From Capra hircus (taxonomy: Eukaryota; Chordata; Mammalia; Artiodactyla; Bovidae): a DNA stretch of 64,000 bases. The DNA lies in assembly GCF_001704415.2 (NCBI RefSeq), contig NC_030817.1:51569550-51633549 (forward strand), read 5' to 3'. The notes beneath the pieces are model-generated. The model had not been told where the DNA came from and searched no databases. It saw nothing but the letters and a program-made list of their open reading frames with translations. This document shows positions 48,705 through 58,984 of the stretch, one piece after another. The number at the start of each line of letters is the position of its first letter. Position 1 is the stretch's first letter. A program made the position numbers and the translations under genes.

Positions 48705-48973
48705 ATGCTGTCATGTTTGCAAGATGAAACTGAGGCAAAGATGCAAATAACATATCTACAAGGACTGAGGCAAGTAACAAAAATGAGTGCAGCAGGCTAA
48801 CCGTACATACAGCCAGCCAGATTGAGGGGAACCACGCTGATTCCCAAGCCCAGTTTAAAGAGGGGAAAGGCTACTGCTCTGCTCCAGCCAATAGGAATAT
48901 TTCTGAGCAGTTAACAGGATTTTCAAGTCTTCCTCCCAAAACACAGAAATTTCACTCAGAAATTTCCCAATTT

Positions 48974-49121
48974 GGGACTTCCCTGGTGGTCCAGTGGCTA
49001 AGACTCCATGCCCCAGCGCAGGAGGCCTGGGTTGATCCCTAGTCAAGGAACTAGATCCCATATGCTGCAACTATGGATTCCACATGCTGCAATTAAGACC
49101 CAGCACAGTCAGTAAATTTTA
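48974..49121 (+). mobile_element. CHR-2-type SINE
   Basis: Forward SINE from 'gggacttccctggtggtcc' to 'acccagcacagtcagtaaa'. Confidence 0.88.
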
Positions 49122-49950
49122 ACCAAAATGAAGAAAAAAATTTTTAAAGAAGTCACTTTTTCAAAGCTCATCAGTAGTTGAAACTTAAAGACATTGCAAA
49201 TCAAACAAAACACATCTCTAAGGTGATTCAGTCCAGAGAACACCTTTGAACTAACATGTGAAAACTGCATTAAAAAAGGCATGAGGGAGCAATAGGTAAA
49301 AAGTCCAGGTTTAGGTCCAACTGGCTTGGGTTTGACTGTCTAATTCACCACTGAGCAGGTGGACAATGTCAGAAAAAATATTTCTTCAAGTCTGTTTCTT
49401 CAAATGTAGAATGTCACCACTCTCTCATACAGTTGGAAAGCGAAACTTCTAACATAGTATGAGAAATACAGCAGACATTACAAAAATGTCCCTTACTCTC
49501 CCTGCTCCACCCTGCAAGTCTGTAAGATAATTTAAAATATATTAGGTAATAAACACCCTGGGAGATGTTAAACAAGTTATAAAAATGAGATCAGAAAAGA
49601 GAGGGGTGCTTGCCATGCCCAGTTCTTTGCTACTCAAAAAGGTCCTTATACACACAGAAAAGATACTGCTAACTAATGGCTTGAAATGGCTCTTCTCAAG
49701 ATGGTACAGCTAGCTGGATTATCAATATCAAGATTAAAAAGATGAAGAGTCACAGCTCCTTAAAGATAAAGACCAAAAGTCTGTCCATTTTATTAACTTT
49801 ATAGACTCTGACTTGCTGGTAGAAGTGAGAAATAATTTAAGCTTAAACTTTTATACTTTTGGCCAAACTTCCAGAAAACTTATTTCTTTAAGAAGCATGC
49901 TACAAAGCAAAGCATTTACACCAGACTTTCTAATATAAGAAACATGACAA
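49122..49950. other. Unique intronic sequence
   Basis: Nothing recognised. Confidence 0.45.
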
Positions 49951-50064
49951 GAATTCCCTGGTTCTCCAGTGGTTAAGAATTCATGTTCTCAGCTTGGTTT
50001 TGATCCCTGGTTGGGAAACTAAAATACCCACAAGCCCAGACAGCACAGTCAAAAATAAAAAAAG
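49951..50064 (+). mobile_element. CHR-2-type SINE
   Basis: Forward SINE from 'gaattccctggttctcc' to 'agcacagtcaaaaataaaa'. Confidence 0.82.
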
Positions 50065-51889
50065 TCATACTCTAAGAGTTCATTTAAAGTATGATTTCAT
50101 TAAACAAAAACAGGGGATTGAATTTACTGGTACAGCTGAAATATCTTTGGACCTCTCAAACACACCAATTTTTTTTAAAGAGAAAGAAAAAGCATCAACT
50201 CACCAACATATTTGTGTTAAAAAGTACAAGTCACATAGACATAAAAATTCTTTGGGCTATATATAATCAGAATAGTTTGAATAAATTTCTAATGCAGTTG
50301 CATATAATAAAGCATTTTATTCGTATATTTGAGTACATATCTATATAGATGCGAAGCTCTAGAAAATTCATGGTATCTTCCTACAAATAGAACACAAGGT
50401 GGACATGTGTGAGAAACGGACAGCATTGGGGAAGTTTAGTTTCAAGATTCTAAACACATTCCATTCTCTTTTCTAGTTTCCCACCATCACACTAGAGCAA
50501 GAAAAGACTAATGCAAAACAGGATCGACAAATCACAAAGAGGAAGCAACTAAAAACGATTAAGTATCTAAAATGACTTATACTTTAAAGTTAAATCCCTA
50601 TTTCCACTATAGCTTGTCCTAATCTACACAAACATATTCATTCTCTCATAGGAGAGTCTGAATGCATTCTATTCTCTATCATCCTACCATAAACTTCTTA
50701 CAAACGACCATAAATAGCTGTGTGGATAAAATACATTACAAATATCTCCAGGTACCCCAAAACTATAATCTTAATGTTAATTTTAAAATGAAAGATTTCT
50801 TAGTGGCTTTTTGAAAAAATTCTGCTTAAAACAAACATCAAAAAGTAAGCAGCCTTTTAACCAATGTTTAATGCAAAATGATACTTTATAAATGACTCGA
50901 GTTCTGAATTTAGAAAATCTTTGTCTAAAAAGGGTCTTAGCCCGCAAAGATTATGCTGTCAATTTATACTTTTTCTTCAACCATCAGAACAGACCAGTGT
51001 CTATTCTCACCGTTTCACTCTTTAAAAACAAAGGACATTTTACATACTACTAATCAGTAGTTTAAACTGCCTCATGTGGATGCCTTACCTTTTACTACGT
51101 CATAGAAATCAGCATCTAACAAAAAGTGAAAACAGAAATTTGCTGGAAGTCACATTTAGAACATAAATACAAATGTAAAAACAAAGGCCCTTACAGAGGT
51201 TATCCAGCACAGATATTTCAAACTAAACATCTACCAAAAGCTCCTAATCCAAAATGTTTCTCTAGCAAATGAACACTACAAACTGCAACAGAAGTCTCCC
51301 TACAAAGTTTCCTCAGACTAAGTAGAAGATGGAACAAAAATATGTTAGGCTATGCAGTCCTAAGTCAGAGAAAAGAACAAAAACAATCCACTACATGAAA
51401 CATTCAGACATTTTCTAAATTATCAAATGAGTCTATATTCATCCAAAACATTCCAGAAAAAATTTCAATACAATTCTTTTAAACATACTTTAAGGTCTTT
51501 ATGTATACTACGGTGGGAAGTGAAAAAGTTAACCAAAAATAAAGCACTTCACACGAGAATAAAATGATGCAGTTGGTCCTGGGATAAACTGGAAACAAAA
51601 AACGTCTTCAAAACGGAAGTCATCAAGAAATTATACACTTTAGCACACTTTAACTCCAACGTGGGGAGGGATGGTGGAGGACTGCCACTGTTTTGACAAT
51701 CCATTAATTACACTATATGTCTATTCCATCTAAGAGTTTAAGAAAACACTACAAGTTAGGTCACCGAGGGACCGTCCCTCTAAAAGACGCAAAGCAGCCT
51801 GCAGATCAAAGAACATCCCGAAACGACTTAGCTTTCTCTCCACGAAACCCTTTCCCCTGGGCAACAGAATCTTTTCACAGAACAGAAAC
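50065..51889. other. Repeat-poor start of ADAM10 intron 1
   Basis: About 1.8 kb next to the CpG island with no recognised repeat, in contrast to the rest of the intron. Freedom from insertions just downstream of a promoter suggests possible regulatory constraint, but no specific element is identified. Confidence 0.5.
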
Positions 51890-52561
51890 ACACCCTCCTG
51901 CTAATCTTCTCGGAACAGTCGGACAGAGGCAGGGCACTTTGGAGAGCCGTAGCCGCCCCGCTCAGACCAGCAGGAGATCACTGGTACCCCTCCTCGGGCG
52001 GCCTCTCTGCAGAACCGGGTCGGTCTGGATCGCCGCGCCCGGTAAAGAACAATACAATTGCAACTTCCCACGAGCCTGCGCGGTGGTTCTTCGCGGCGGA
52101 GGGGACTCCGGAATTCGCCACGGGCAGGGGCTGGGGCAAAAGGGTAAGGAGGGCGATCACCGGCCCCGCGGCAGCTGGCCGCCCCGGCGCCCGGCGAGCC
52201 CGCTGGAGTGATGGTGCCAACCGGCCTGAGCTCCACGGCTCTCGCTTGGCTACCAGATCTCCCGACTTTGCTTCTCCGGCAGGCGACCCCTGCCTCCCCT
52301 ACTACTGGGGCGGTAGGGAGCGGGAAAGGCCTCACCGGAGATTCAGAGCGTCCTCGGCCCGCCACGGAAGGGAACGCGGTCGGGGCGCGGGGGACAATAG
52401 GGAGTGGGGAGCACTGCGCGCCCGAGTGGCGCCGCCGGCCGGCCGGGCTGACTGACGCACCCGCCGCACGGCGCGACTGGGCTCCGCTCGGCCCGGCCGC
52501 CGCTGCCGCCGCGCGGTCCGCTGAGCTCACGGCGCCCCCGGCACTGGGGGTCGTGCCTCAC

Positions 52562-52616
52562 CTCCCAGCCCCGCAACCCAGGAGAGGAGCAGAATTAACA
52601 CTCTCAGCAACACCAT
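52562..52616 (-). CDS. ADAM10: ADAM10 exon 1, coding part (signal peptide)
   Basis: Read on the minus strand, this encodes MVLLRVLILLLSWVAGLGG. It is a typical signal peptide (Met-Val, a Leu/Ile-rich core, small residues at the end) and matches the start of ADAM10, the membrane metalloprotease that sheds Notch, APP and many other ectodomains. The ATG at 52,616-52,614 has a strong Kozak context (A at -3, G at +4). The 55 coding bases stop in phase 1 at a consensus donor GTGAGG (52,561-52,556). The split Gly codon is completed by the first two bases of exon 2 at 14,248, giving the expected Gly-Gln-Tyr-Gly junction. Human ADAM10, from memory, has SWAAGMGG where this has SWVAGLGG, and the latter is what I recall for cattle. 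The exon lies inside a CpG island, as expected for a widely expressed gene. The rest of the roughly 748-residue protein is outside the window except for exon 2. Confidence 0.97.
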
Positions 52617-52624
52617 CTTCCGCT

Positions 52625-52645
52625 GCCGCCGCCGCCGCCGCCGCC
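52625..52645 (-). repeat. (GGC)7 trinucleotide run just before the ADAM10 ATG
   Basis: Seven perfect GCC units on the plus strand read as (GGC)7 in the 5'UTR. The run ends 8 nt upstream of the start codon. Uninterrupted CGG-type runs of this kind are prone to length variation and lie where they could affect scanning. Confidence 0.9.
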
Positions 52646-52926
52646 TCCTCACGGGTTAACAGCAGCACATCGAACCGGAGGGAGAAGCTGAAGGGGCTTG
52701 GTCCGGAGCCTCCACGGGAAGTCGGGACCTCCCCGGGCAGGAGAAACGGCGAAGCACCTCCCTCTCGCCCCACTTCAAGGGCCGGCAAAGCTCCCAGCAC
52801 CTCCAAAACAGGGACCTCCCTCCCCCTCGTTCGTTTCCTTCCTCCCTTCCCCGCTTTCCTTCCCTCGCTCCTTCCCTCTTCTCTACCTCCCTCCCCCGAG
52901 CCCGGGACCTCCGCCTCCTTCCTTAC

Positions 52927-52932
52927 CACGTG
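52927..52932. promoter_or_regulatory. CACGTG E-box (USF/MYC type)
   Basis: A perfect palindromic E-box lies in the context CCACGTGAC, about 311 bp upstream of the ADAM10 ATG. USF binding to the human ADAM10 promoter has been reported, and this is the obvious bovid counterpart. It may fall inside the transcribed 5'UTR, depending on the true start site. Confidence 0.6.
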
Positions 52933-52975
52933 ACCAGCCGGCGCCCAACGGGCAGACGGAGCCGCACCCCTTCCT

Positions 52976-53004
52976 CCCGCCCCTCCCCCTCCCCCAGGCG
53001 CCCC
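52976..53004 (-). promoter_or_regulatory. ADAM10: G-quadruplex-type tract in the ADAM10 5'UTR
   Basis: Five runs of 3-5 C on the plus strand (52,976-78, 52,980-83, 52,985-89, 52,991-95, 53,001-04) give closely spaced G-runs on the transcript strand. Such a block can fold into a G-quadruplex. A G-quadruplex in the human ADAM10 5'UTR is reported to lower translation, and the distance here from the ATG (about 360-390 nt) agrees with the human location as I remember it. Confidence 0.6.
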
Positions 53005-53012
53005 AGGGGCGC

Positions 53013-53022
53013 GCGCATGCGC
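53013..53022. promoter_or_regulatory. NRF1-type palindrome GCGCATGCGC
   Basis: A perfect GCGCATGCGC palindrome matches the NRF1 binding consensus. It sits about 400 bp upstream of the ATG and close to the estimated transcription start, where NRF1 sites are typically found in CpG-island promoters. Confidence 0.55.
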
Positions 53023-53086
53023 ACTGGGGCCGGTTCCCGGGCTGCTAGGCCCGCCGCCGCTTCCTGTCCGCCGGCGGAGAGCTGGG

Positions 53087-53126
53087 ATTGGGCTTGGGAG
53101 GCGGGGTTTCCTGGGGTTCCGCCCCC
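53087..53126 (-). promoter_or_regulatory. Inverted CCAAT plus GC boxes
   Basis: ATTGG at 53,087-53,091 reads as CCAAT on the gene strand (NF-Y type). GGCGGGG at 53,100-53,106 and CCGCCCCC at 53,119-53,126 are Sp1-type GC boxes. Lying just upstream of the estimated start site, they are the best candidates for the core activator sites of ADAM10. Confidence 0.5.
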
Positions 53127-53170
53127 GGACTGGAGCGCAACTCTGCGGACCGTACAGGCTTCGCTCTTAG

Positions 53171-53640
53171 GGCTGCTGAGAACTGTGTCTTGAGCAGAAG
53201 AGGCAAAGTGAGGGATGTTAAGCGGTCGCTGTCCTCGTTTTAACTTCACAGGGAATGGGGATTTTTGTTACTTTTTTGCCTCCCTGGGTGCACAACTTCT
53301 ACCAAGTAAACAAAAGCAAAGCCTCCCCCACCCCGCAAAAGAAGCAAAGTCCCAACAGTTACTACTTTGGAGACAGCCGACAAAGCTCAGAACCTGAATG
53401 TAAAGCCCTTCAAGCAGCAGAAACATACAGCCTAAGTCCTATTTTTCTGAATTCTATAAAATTGTGTCACAGACCAGGCCTTGGCCATTCTAAAAGTGTG
53501 CAGCCTCAACCACAGGTACTGAATCTAGCCTGAAAAATGTCCTAGTTACCACTTTCTGAAGAGAACTCTGGAGTCTCTGTCACCCCAACTTCTTTGAAGC
53601 TCCTGTTTGAGCTCACAGTAACTCACTTTGATTTTTTAAA
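53171..53640. other. Unique sequence upstream of the promoter
   Basis: Non-repetitive sequence of intermediate GC content directly beyond the CpG island. No splice-bounded exon seen. Confidence 0.45.
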
Positions 53641-54118
53641 CTTGTATTCCATGGACTAAAGACTTAAACATAAAACCTGAAACCGTTAAGACCTAGAAGG
53701 AAACAGAGGGAAAGCTTGATGTTGGTCTTGGAAATTATTTTTTTGGATGTGATGCCAAAAGCACAAACAACAGAAACAGAAGTAAATAAGTGGGCCCACA
53801 TCAAACTAAAAACCCTTGGCAGAATAATCAAAATGAAAAGGCAATGTTTGGAATGAGAGAAAACAAATTGTTTCTCTTATGAGGGGTTAATAATTAAAAT
53901 ATACAAGGAACTCTTACAACTCAGAGACTACAAAGCAGACAATCCAATTTGAAAATGTGCAGAGGAACTTCGTGCTTTTTCAAAGAAAACATCCAAACGA
54001 CCAATACGTGCTTGAAAAGATGCTCAATACCACTAATCATCAGGGAAATGCAAATCAAAACCACGGTGAAATAAGGCCACACTGTTAGAATGGTTATCAT
54101 CAAAAAGATAAGAGATAT

Positions 54119-54464
54119 TTGGACTTCAGTGGATAAGAATCTGCCTGCCTATGGAGAGGTCACAGGTTCAGTCCTGGATCTGGAAAGATTCCACATGCCC
54201 TGGAGCAACTAAACCCCTGCTGCACAGCTACTGAGCGCTCTAGGGCCCATGAGCTACAACTAATGAACCTGTGTGCTTCAACTACTGAAGCCCATGGAGT
54301 CCCCACATCACAACTACTGAGCCCACGTGCTCCAACTATTGAAGCCAGTGCACGGCAAGGAGAAGTAGCCCCTGCACACCACAACAAGAGAAAGCCCGAG
54401 CAAAGCAGTGAAGACACAGCACAGCCAAAAATAAATAAATATATAAATATATATATATATATAA
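54119..54464 (+). mobile_element. CHR-1-type SINE
   Basis: Forward SINE nested in L1M, flanked by 'aagataagagatat' and 'aagacaagagatac' (an imperfect duplication) and ending in an (AT)n tail. Confidence 0.85.
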
Positions 54465-54875
54465 AGACAAGAGATACTTGTTGGCAAGGTTATGGAGATA
54501 GGGAAACTCTTGTGCATTTTTGGTTGGAATATAAATTGGTGGAAGTATTACAGAAAACACTATAGATGTTCCTCAAAAAATTAAAAATAGAACTACCATA
54601 GGGCCCAGCAACACCCACTTTTGGGTATAAAACCAAAGAAAGTGAAATCAAGGTCTTGAAGAGAAATCTACACTCACATATTCATTACAACATTATTCAC
54701 AATAGTGTCCCTATATGGATGAATGGTTAAACACAATGTGGTATATAGGTAAAATGGCATATTAATTCAGCAATGAGAAAGAAGGAAATCTTGCCATCAG
54801 GGATTAACCTGGAAGGCATTATGCTAAGTGAAATAAATGAAACAGAAAGACAAATACTGTGTGGTCTTATTTATA

Positions 54876-55622
54876 TGTCAGTTCAGTTCAGTTCAGTCGC
54901 TCAGTCTGTCCGACTCTTTGCGACCCCATGAATCTCAGCACGCCAGGCCTCCCTGTTCATCACCATCTCCCAGAGTTCACTCAGACTCACATCCATCGAG
55001 TCCGTGATGCCATCCAGCCATCTCATCCTCGGTCGTCCCCTTCTCCTGCCCCTAATCCCTCCCAGCATCAGAGTCTTTTCCAATGAGTCAACTCTTCTCA
55101 TGAGGTGGCCAAAGTACTGGAGTTTCAGCTTTAGCATCATTCCTTCCAAAGAAATCCCAGGGCTGATCTCCTTCAGAATGGACTGGTTGGATCTCCTTGC
55201 AGTCCAAGGGACTCTCAAGAGTCTTCTCCAACACCACAGTTCAAAAGCATCAATTCTTCAGCGCTCAGCCTTCTTCACAGTCCAACTCTCACATCCATAC
55301 ATGACCACAGGAAAACCATAGCCTTGACTAGACGGACCTTAGTGGGCAAAGTAATGTCTCTGCTTTTGAATATGCGGTCTAGGTTGGTCATAACTTTTCT
55401 TCCAAGGAGTAAGCGTCTTTTAATTTCATGGCTGCAGTCACCATCTGCAGTGATTTTGGAGCCCCCCAAAATAAAGTCTGACACTGTTTCCATTGTTTCC
55501 CCATCTATTTCTCATGAAGTGATGGGACTGGATGCCATGATCTTCGTTTTCTGAATGTTGAGCTTTAAGCCAACTTTTTCGCTCTCCTCTTTTGTTTTCA
55601 TCAAGAGGCTTTTTAGCTCCTC
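54876..55622 (-). mobile_element. 5'-truncated BovB nested in L1M
   Basis: Reverse BovB from the (cagtt)n end back into the region just after the YADD box. The L1M 'atatgt...ctatgtggaatct' continues on either side. Confidence 0.9.
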
Positions 55623-55861
55623 TCTATGTGGAATCTAAAAAAACCCAACTAAAAGAAGCAAAGAGTAAAATGGAGGTTACCAGGGTCTGGGAGGTGGGGG
55701 AAATCTGGAGATATTGGTCAAAGGGTACAAACTTCCAGTTATAAGATGAATAAGTGCTGGGAATCTAATAGTGATAATCACTTTGCAGTACTTAAGTGTA
55801 TCAAATCATGTCTCAAGTACATGAAAAACATGCATACAGTTTACATGTGGTATGTTGATTA

Positions 55862-57606
55862 TCCAAAGATATATCCATCTGAATGCAGAATTCCAAAGAA
55901 CAACAAGGAGAGATAAGAAAGCCTTCCTCAGTGATCAATGCAAAGAAATAGAGGAAAACAATAAAATGGGAAAGACTAGAGATCTCTTCAAAAAAGTTAG
56001 AGACACCAAGGGAACATTTCATGCAAAGATGGGCTCAATAAAGGGCATAAATGGTAGGGACCTAACAGAAGCAGAAGATATTAAGAAGAGGTGACAAGAA
56101 TACACAGAAGAACTATAGAAAAAAGATCTTCACGACCCAGATAATCACGATGGTGTGATCACTCACCTACAGCCAGACATCCTGGAATGTGAAGTCAAGT
56201 GGGCTTTAAGAAACATCACTTTGAACAAAGCTAGTGGAGGTGATGGAATCAGTTGAGCTATTTCAAATCCTAAAAGATGATGCTCCAAAAGTGCTGCACT
56301 CAATATGCCAGCAAATCTGGAAAACTCAGCAGTGCCCACAGGACTGGAAAAGGTCAATTTTCATTCCAATACCAAAGAAAGGTAATTCCAAAGAACGCTC
56401 AAACTACCACACAATTGCACTCATCTCACACGCTAGCAATGTAATGCTCAAAATTCTCCAAGCCAGGTTTCAACAGTACATGAACTGTGAACTTCCAGAT
56501 ATTCAAGCTGGATTTAGAAAAGCCAGAGGAACCAGAGATCAAATTGCCAAAATCTGTTGGATCATAGAAAAAGTAAGAGAGTTCCAGAAAAATATCTACT
56601 TCTGCTTTATTGACTGCACCAAAACCTTTGACTGTGTAGAGCACCACAAACTGTGAAAAATTCTGAAAGAGATCAGAATACCAGACTACCTGACATGCCT
56701 CTTGAGAAATATGTATGCTGGTCAGGAAGCAAGAGTTAGAACTGGACATAGAACAACAGACTGGTTCCAAATTGAGAAAGCAGTACGTCAAGGCTGTATA
56801 TTGTCATCCAGCTAATTTAACTAACATGGAAAGTACATCATGCGAAACACCGGGCTGGAAGAAGCCCAAGCTGGAATCAAGATTTCTGGGAGAAATATCA
56901 ATCACCTCAGATATGCAGGTGACACCACCCTTAGGGCAGAAAGTGAAGAAGAACTAAAGAGCCTCTTGATGAAAGTGAAAGAGAAGAGGGAAAAAGTTGG
57001 CTTAAAGCTCAACATTCAGAAAACTAAGATCATGGCATCCGGTCCCATTACTTCATGGCAAATAGATAATGGAAACAGGGAGAGATTTTATTTTGAGGGG
57101 GGCTCCAAAGTCACTGCAGATGGTGACTGCAGCCATGAAATTAAAAGACGCTTACTCCTTGAAAGAAAAATTTTGACCAACCTAGAGAGCATGTTAAAAA
57201 ACAGAGACATTACTTTGCTAACAAAGGTCCGTGTAGCCAAAGCTGTGGTTTTTCCAGTAGTCATATTTGGATGGGAGAGTTGGACTATAAAGAAAGCTGA
57301 GTGCTGAAGAATTGATGCTTTTGAACTGTGGTGTTGGAGAAGACTCTTGAGAATCCCTTAGACTGCAAGGAGATCAAGCCGCTCAATCATAAAGAAATCA
57401 GTCCCGAATGTTCATTGGAAGGACTGATGCTGAAGCTGAAACTCCAATACTTTGGCCACCTGATACTGGGAAAGATTGAAGACGGAAGGAGAAGGGGGCA
57501 ACAGAGGATAAGATGGTTTGTTGGCATCATGGACTCGATGCTGGCGTTCTGCAGTCCATGGGGTCGCAAAGAACTGGACATGACTCAGCGTCTGAACTGA
57601 ACTGAA
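55862..57606 (+). mobile_element. BovB LINE, about 1.75 kb
   Basis: From the linker before the reverse transcriptase to the terminal (gaact)n repeat. The frames are broken: FCFIDCTKTFD has lost the motif A context, and the YADD equivalent reads YAGD at about 56,913, so the catalytic box is destroyed. Orientation is opposite to the neighbouring copy at 54,876, giving an inverted BovB pair 240 bp apart. Confidence 0.9.
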
Positions 57607-57616
57607 TTAGTCTTCA

Positions 57617-57799
57617 GGCTTCCTAGATGACTCAGTGGTAAAGAATCCTGCTGAGCAGGAGACATGGGTTCAATCCTGGGTTGGGAAGATCCCCTAGAGG
57701 AGGAAATGGCAACCCACTTGCCTGAGAAATCCTTGGACAGAGGAGCCTGTGTCTGTGGGGTCGCAAAGAGTCAGACAGGACTATGGACTAAACAACAAG
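57617..57799 (+). mobile_element. Bov-tA SINE
   Basis: Inserted directly at the end of the BovB, with a perfect 10-bp duplication ttagtcttca at 57,607-57,616 and 57,800-57,809. Confidence 0.92.
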
Positions 57800-57809
57800 T
57801 TAGTCTTCA

Positions 57810-58980
57810 TCTTTAGCATCCTGCCTCAGTAGACTGAATTAGTGAAGATAGGTATTAATACTAATAATAATTTGGAATTCCTACTTCTTACTGTAGGTTT
57901 TTTCAACTTATTACCACGTGCTTTTTTAATTCTCATTTTGAAAAATGAATTACTATAGTTATGTTCCAACATCAGTAAGCTCAAAGATACAGTCAGAAGT
58001 TCTAAAATCATCATTAATAGTGCCCATTTACAATGAGATGTCTGGAAGAATGGCAGAATCTCATGATTTTATTTTTCTCTTTCTTAAAAGATCCAATCTT
58101 AGGAAAGATGAGTTACATGGAAATATTACATTGCATATACCTGTGCTTGTATTTTCTTTTGGTGGTGTTGTCTGCAAATGTTTTGATTTTTTAGCTGTTA
58201 GACTATCTTGTGGCATGTTTAGTTGTGCAGCAATTTTTATAGTTAATTTCGGTGATAGAGGTAAATGGTATTTTGTTTTTAATTTCACCTGGGTAAAAAT
58301 ATGTTTTGTATTATCAAGGTGATCATCAAGAATTAATGTTTTAAGATTGTATTTCTTTTCACTTAAAAACAAATTCATCACATATCAGTATCATAATGAA
58401 TGGGGTTCAGTGTTACAAGTTTGAACCACTGTATTCTTTGACATTTTAACTTACATTTTCTAAGCTCAACATTTCTTTTTTTTAATGAGAATGATAAAGT
58501 ATATCCCTGGTGAGAATATTTTGATAATTAAGTTTAAATTATTTAACATTTGTAAAGTGATTATAACAGTGTCTGGCTATTAGTATGTGTTTAAGTAAAA
58601 ATATTTAAGTATCATGATTCTTCCATTCAAAAGCAGTGATTAACAGTATCATTTCCTTAATGACAACATCCAGCTTTGATACTATCAGTATAAATGAAAG
58701 TTATCTTAAGTTTTAATAATGAGGAATTCAGCTAGGAAATACATGGCTGTACACAGTCTATTACACAAGTAATACTACCGGAAAATGCTTCTTGCATAAC
58801 TTAAAGCCAATCCTAGCAAACACTTCAACAATTACATTTTAAATTTCCCAACTCCAACTAAAGACATGCCTGCTGCATGTCTCACTGTCATGACAAACTC
58901 AGTATGTTTAACTTATCTCTGATAATGGCACCAACACTCTCAGTAACCTGGGATGGGGACTGAAATTATCTGACTCTTCT
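57810..58980. other. Unique upstream sequence
   Basis: AT-rich. An open frame of about 125 codons (57,945-58,319) has no recognisable domain and is probably chance. Confidence 0.45.
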
Positions 58981-58984
58981 TCCC

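Larger units (their letters stand above)
14249..52561 (-). other. ADAM10: ADAM10 intron 1
   Basis: A GT-AG intron of about 38.3 kb separates the signal-peptide exon from the first prodomain exon. It is AT-rich and filled with transposons from several age layers. No further coding exon is seen in it. Confidence 0.95.
52617..53060 (-). other. ADAM10: ADAM10 5' untranslated region (5' end estimated)
   Basis: This is GC-rich sequence upstream of the ADAM10 ATG on the minus strand. Human ADAM10 is known for a long (about 440-nt), GC-rich 5'UTR that represses translation. Placing the cap site near 53,000-53,070 agrees with the CCAAT and GC boxes just beyond and with the G-rich tract lying about 360-390 nt before the ATG. 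The exact start cannot be read from sequence. The segment contains a (GGC)7 run, long pyrimidine stretches on the plus strand and the G-quadruplex-type block listed separately. Confidence 0.6.
51890..53170 (-). promoter_or_regulatory. ADAM10: CpG island with the ADAM10 promoter
   Basis: Base composition switches abruptly from AT-rich intron to GC-rich, CpG-dense sequence near 51,890 and back near 53,170. The island covers the start of intron 1, exon 1, the 5'UTR and the core promoter. No TATA box is seen at a sensible distance. Instead there are GC boxes, an inverted CCAAT, an NRF1-type palindrome and a CACGTG E-box. This is the usual arrangement of a dispersed-start housekeeping promoter. 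Published work on the human promoter, as I recall it, reported Sp1, USF and retinoid-receptor sites and no TATA box. I see no exon on the plus strand that would make it a proven bidirectional promoter. Confidence 0.9.
53640..55850 (+). mobile_element. Ancient L1M ORF2 and 3'UTR with two nested elements
   Basis: Diverged ORF2 ('caaaagcacaaacaacagaaac' in pieces near 53,757; 'tgctcaataccactaatcatc' near 54,020) continues after a CHR-1 at 54,465 and after a BovB at 55,623 into an L1 tail. Confidence 0.75.

Noticed and set aside
51901..52530. Minus-strand open frame of about 209 codons in the CpG island
   Set aside because: It lies in the first part of ADAM10 intron 1, is compositionally biased Arg/Pro/Ala-rich sequence, and has no recognisable domain.
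52208..52933. Long plus-strand open frame (about 240 codons) antisense to ADAM10 exon 1
   Set aside because: It starts from GTG, is low-complexity Pro/Ala/Ser/Arg, and lies in a CpG island where stops are rare. No family or splice evidence.
57945..58319. Possible small gene upstream of ADAM10 (125 codons)
   Set aside because: AT-rich frame with no recognisable family, no promoter and no splice sites; probably chance.
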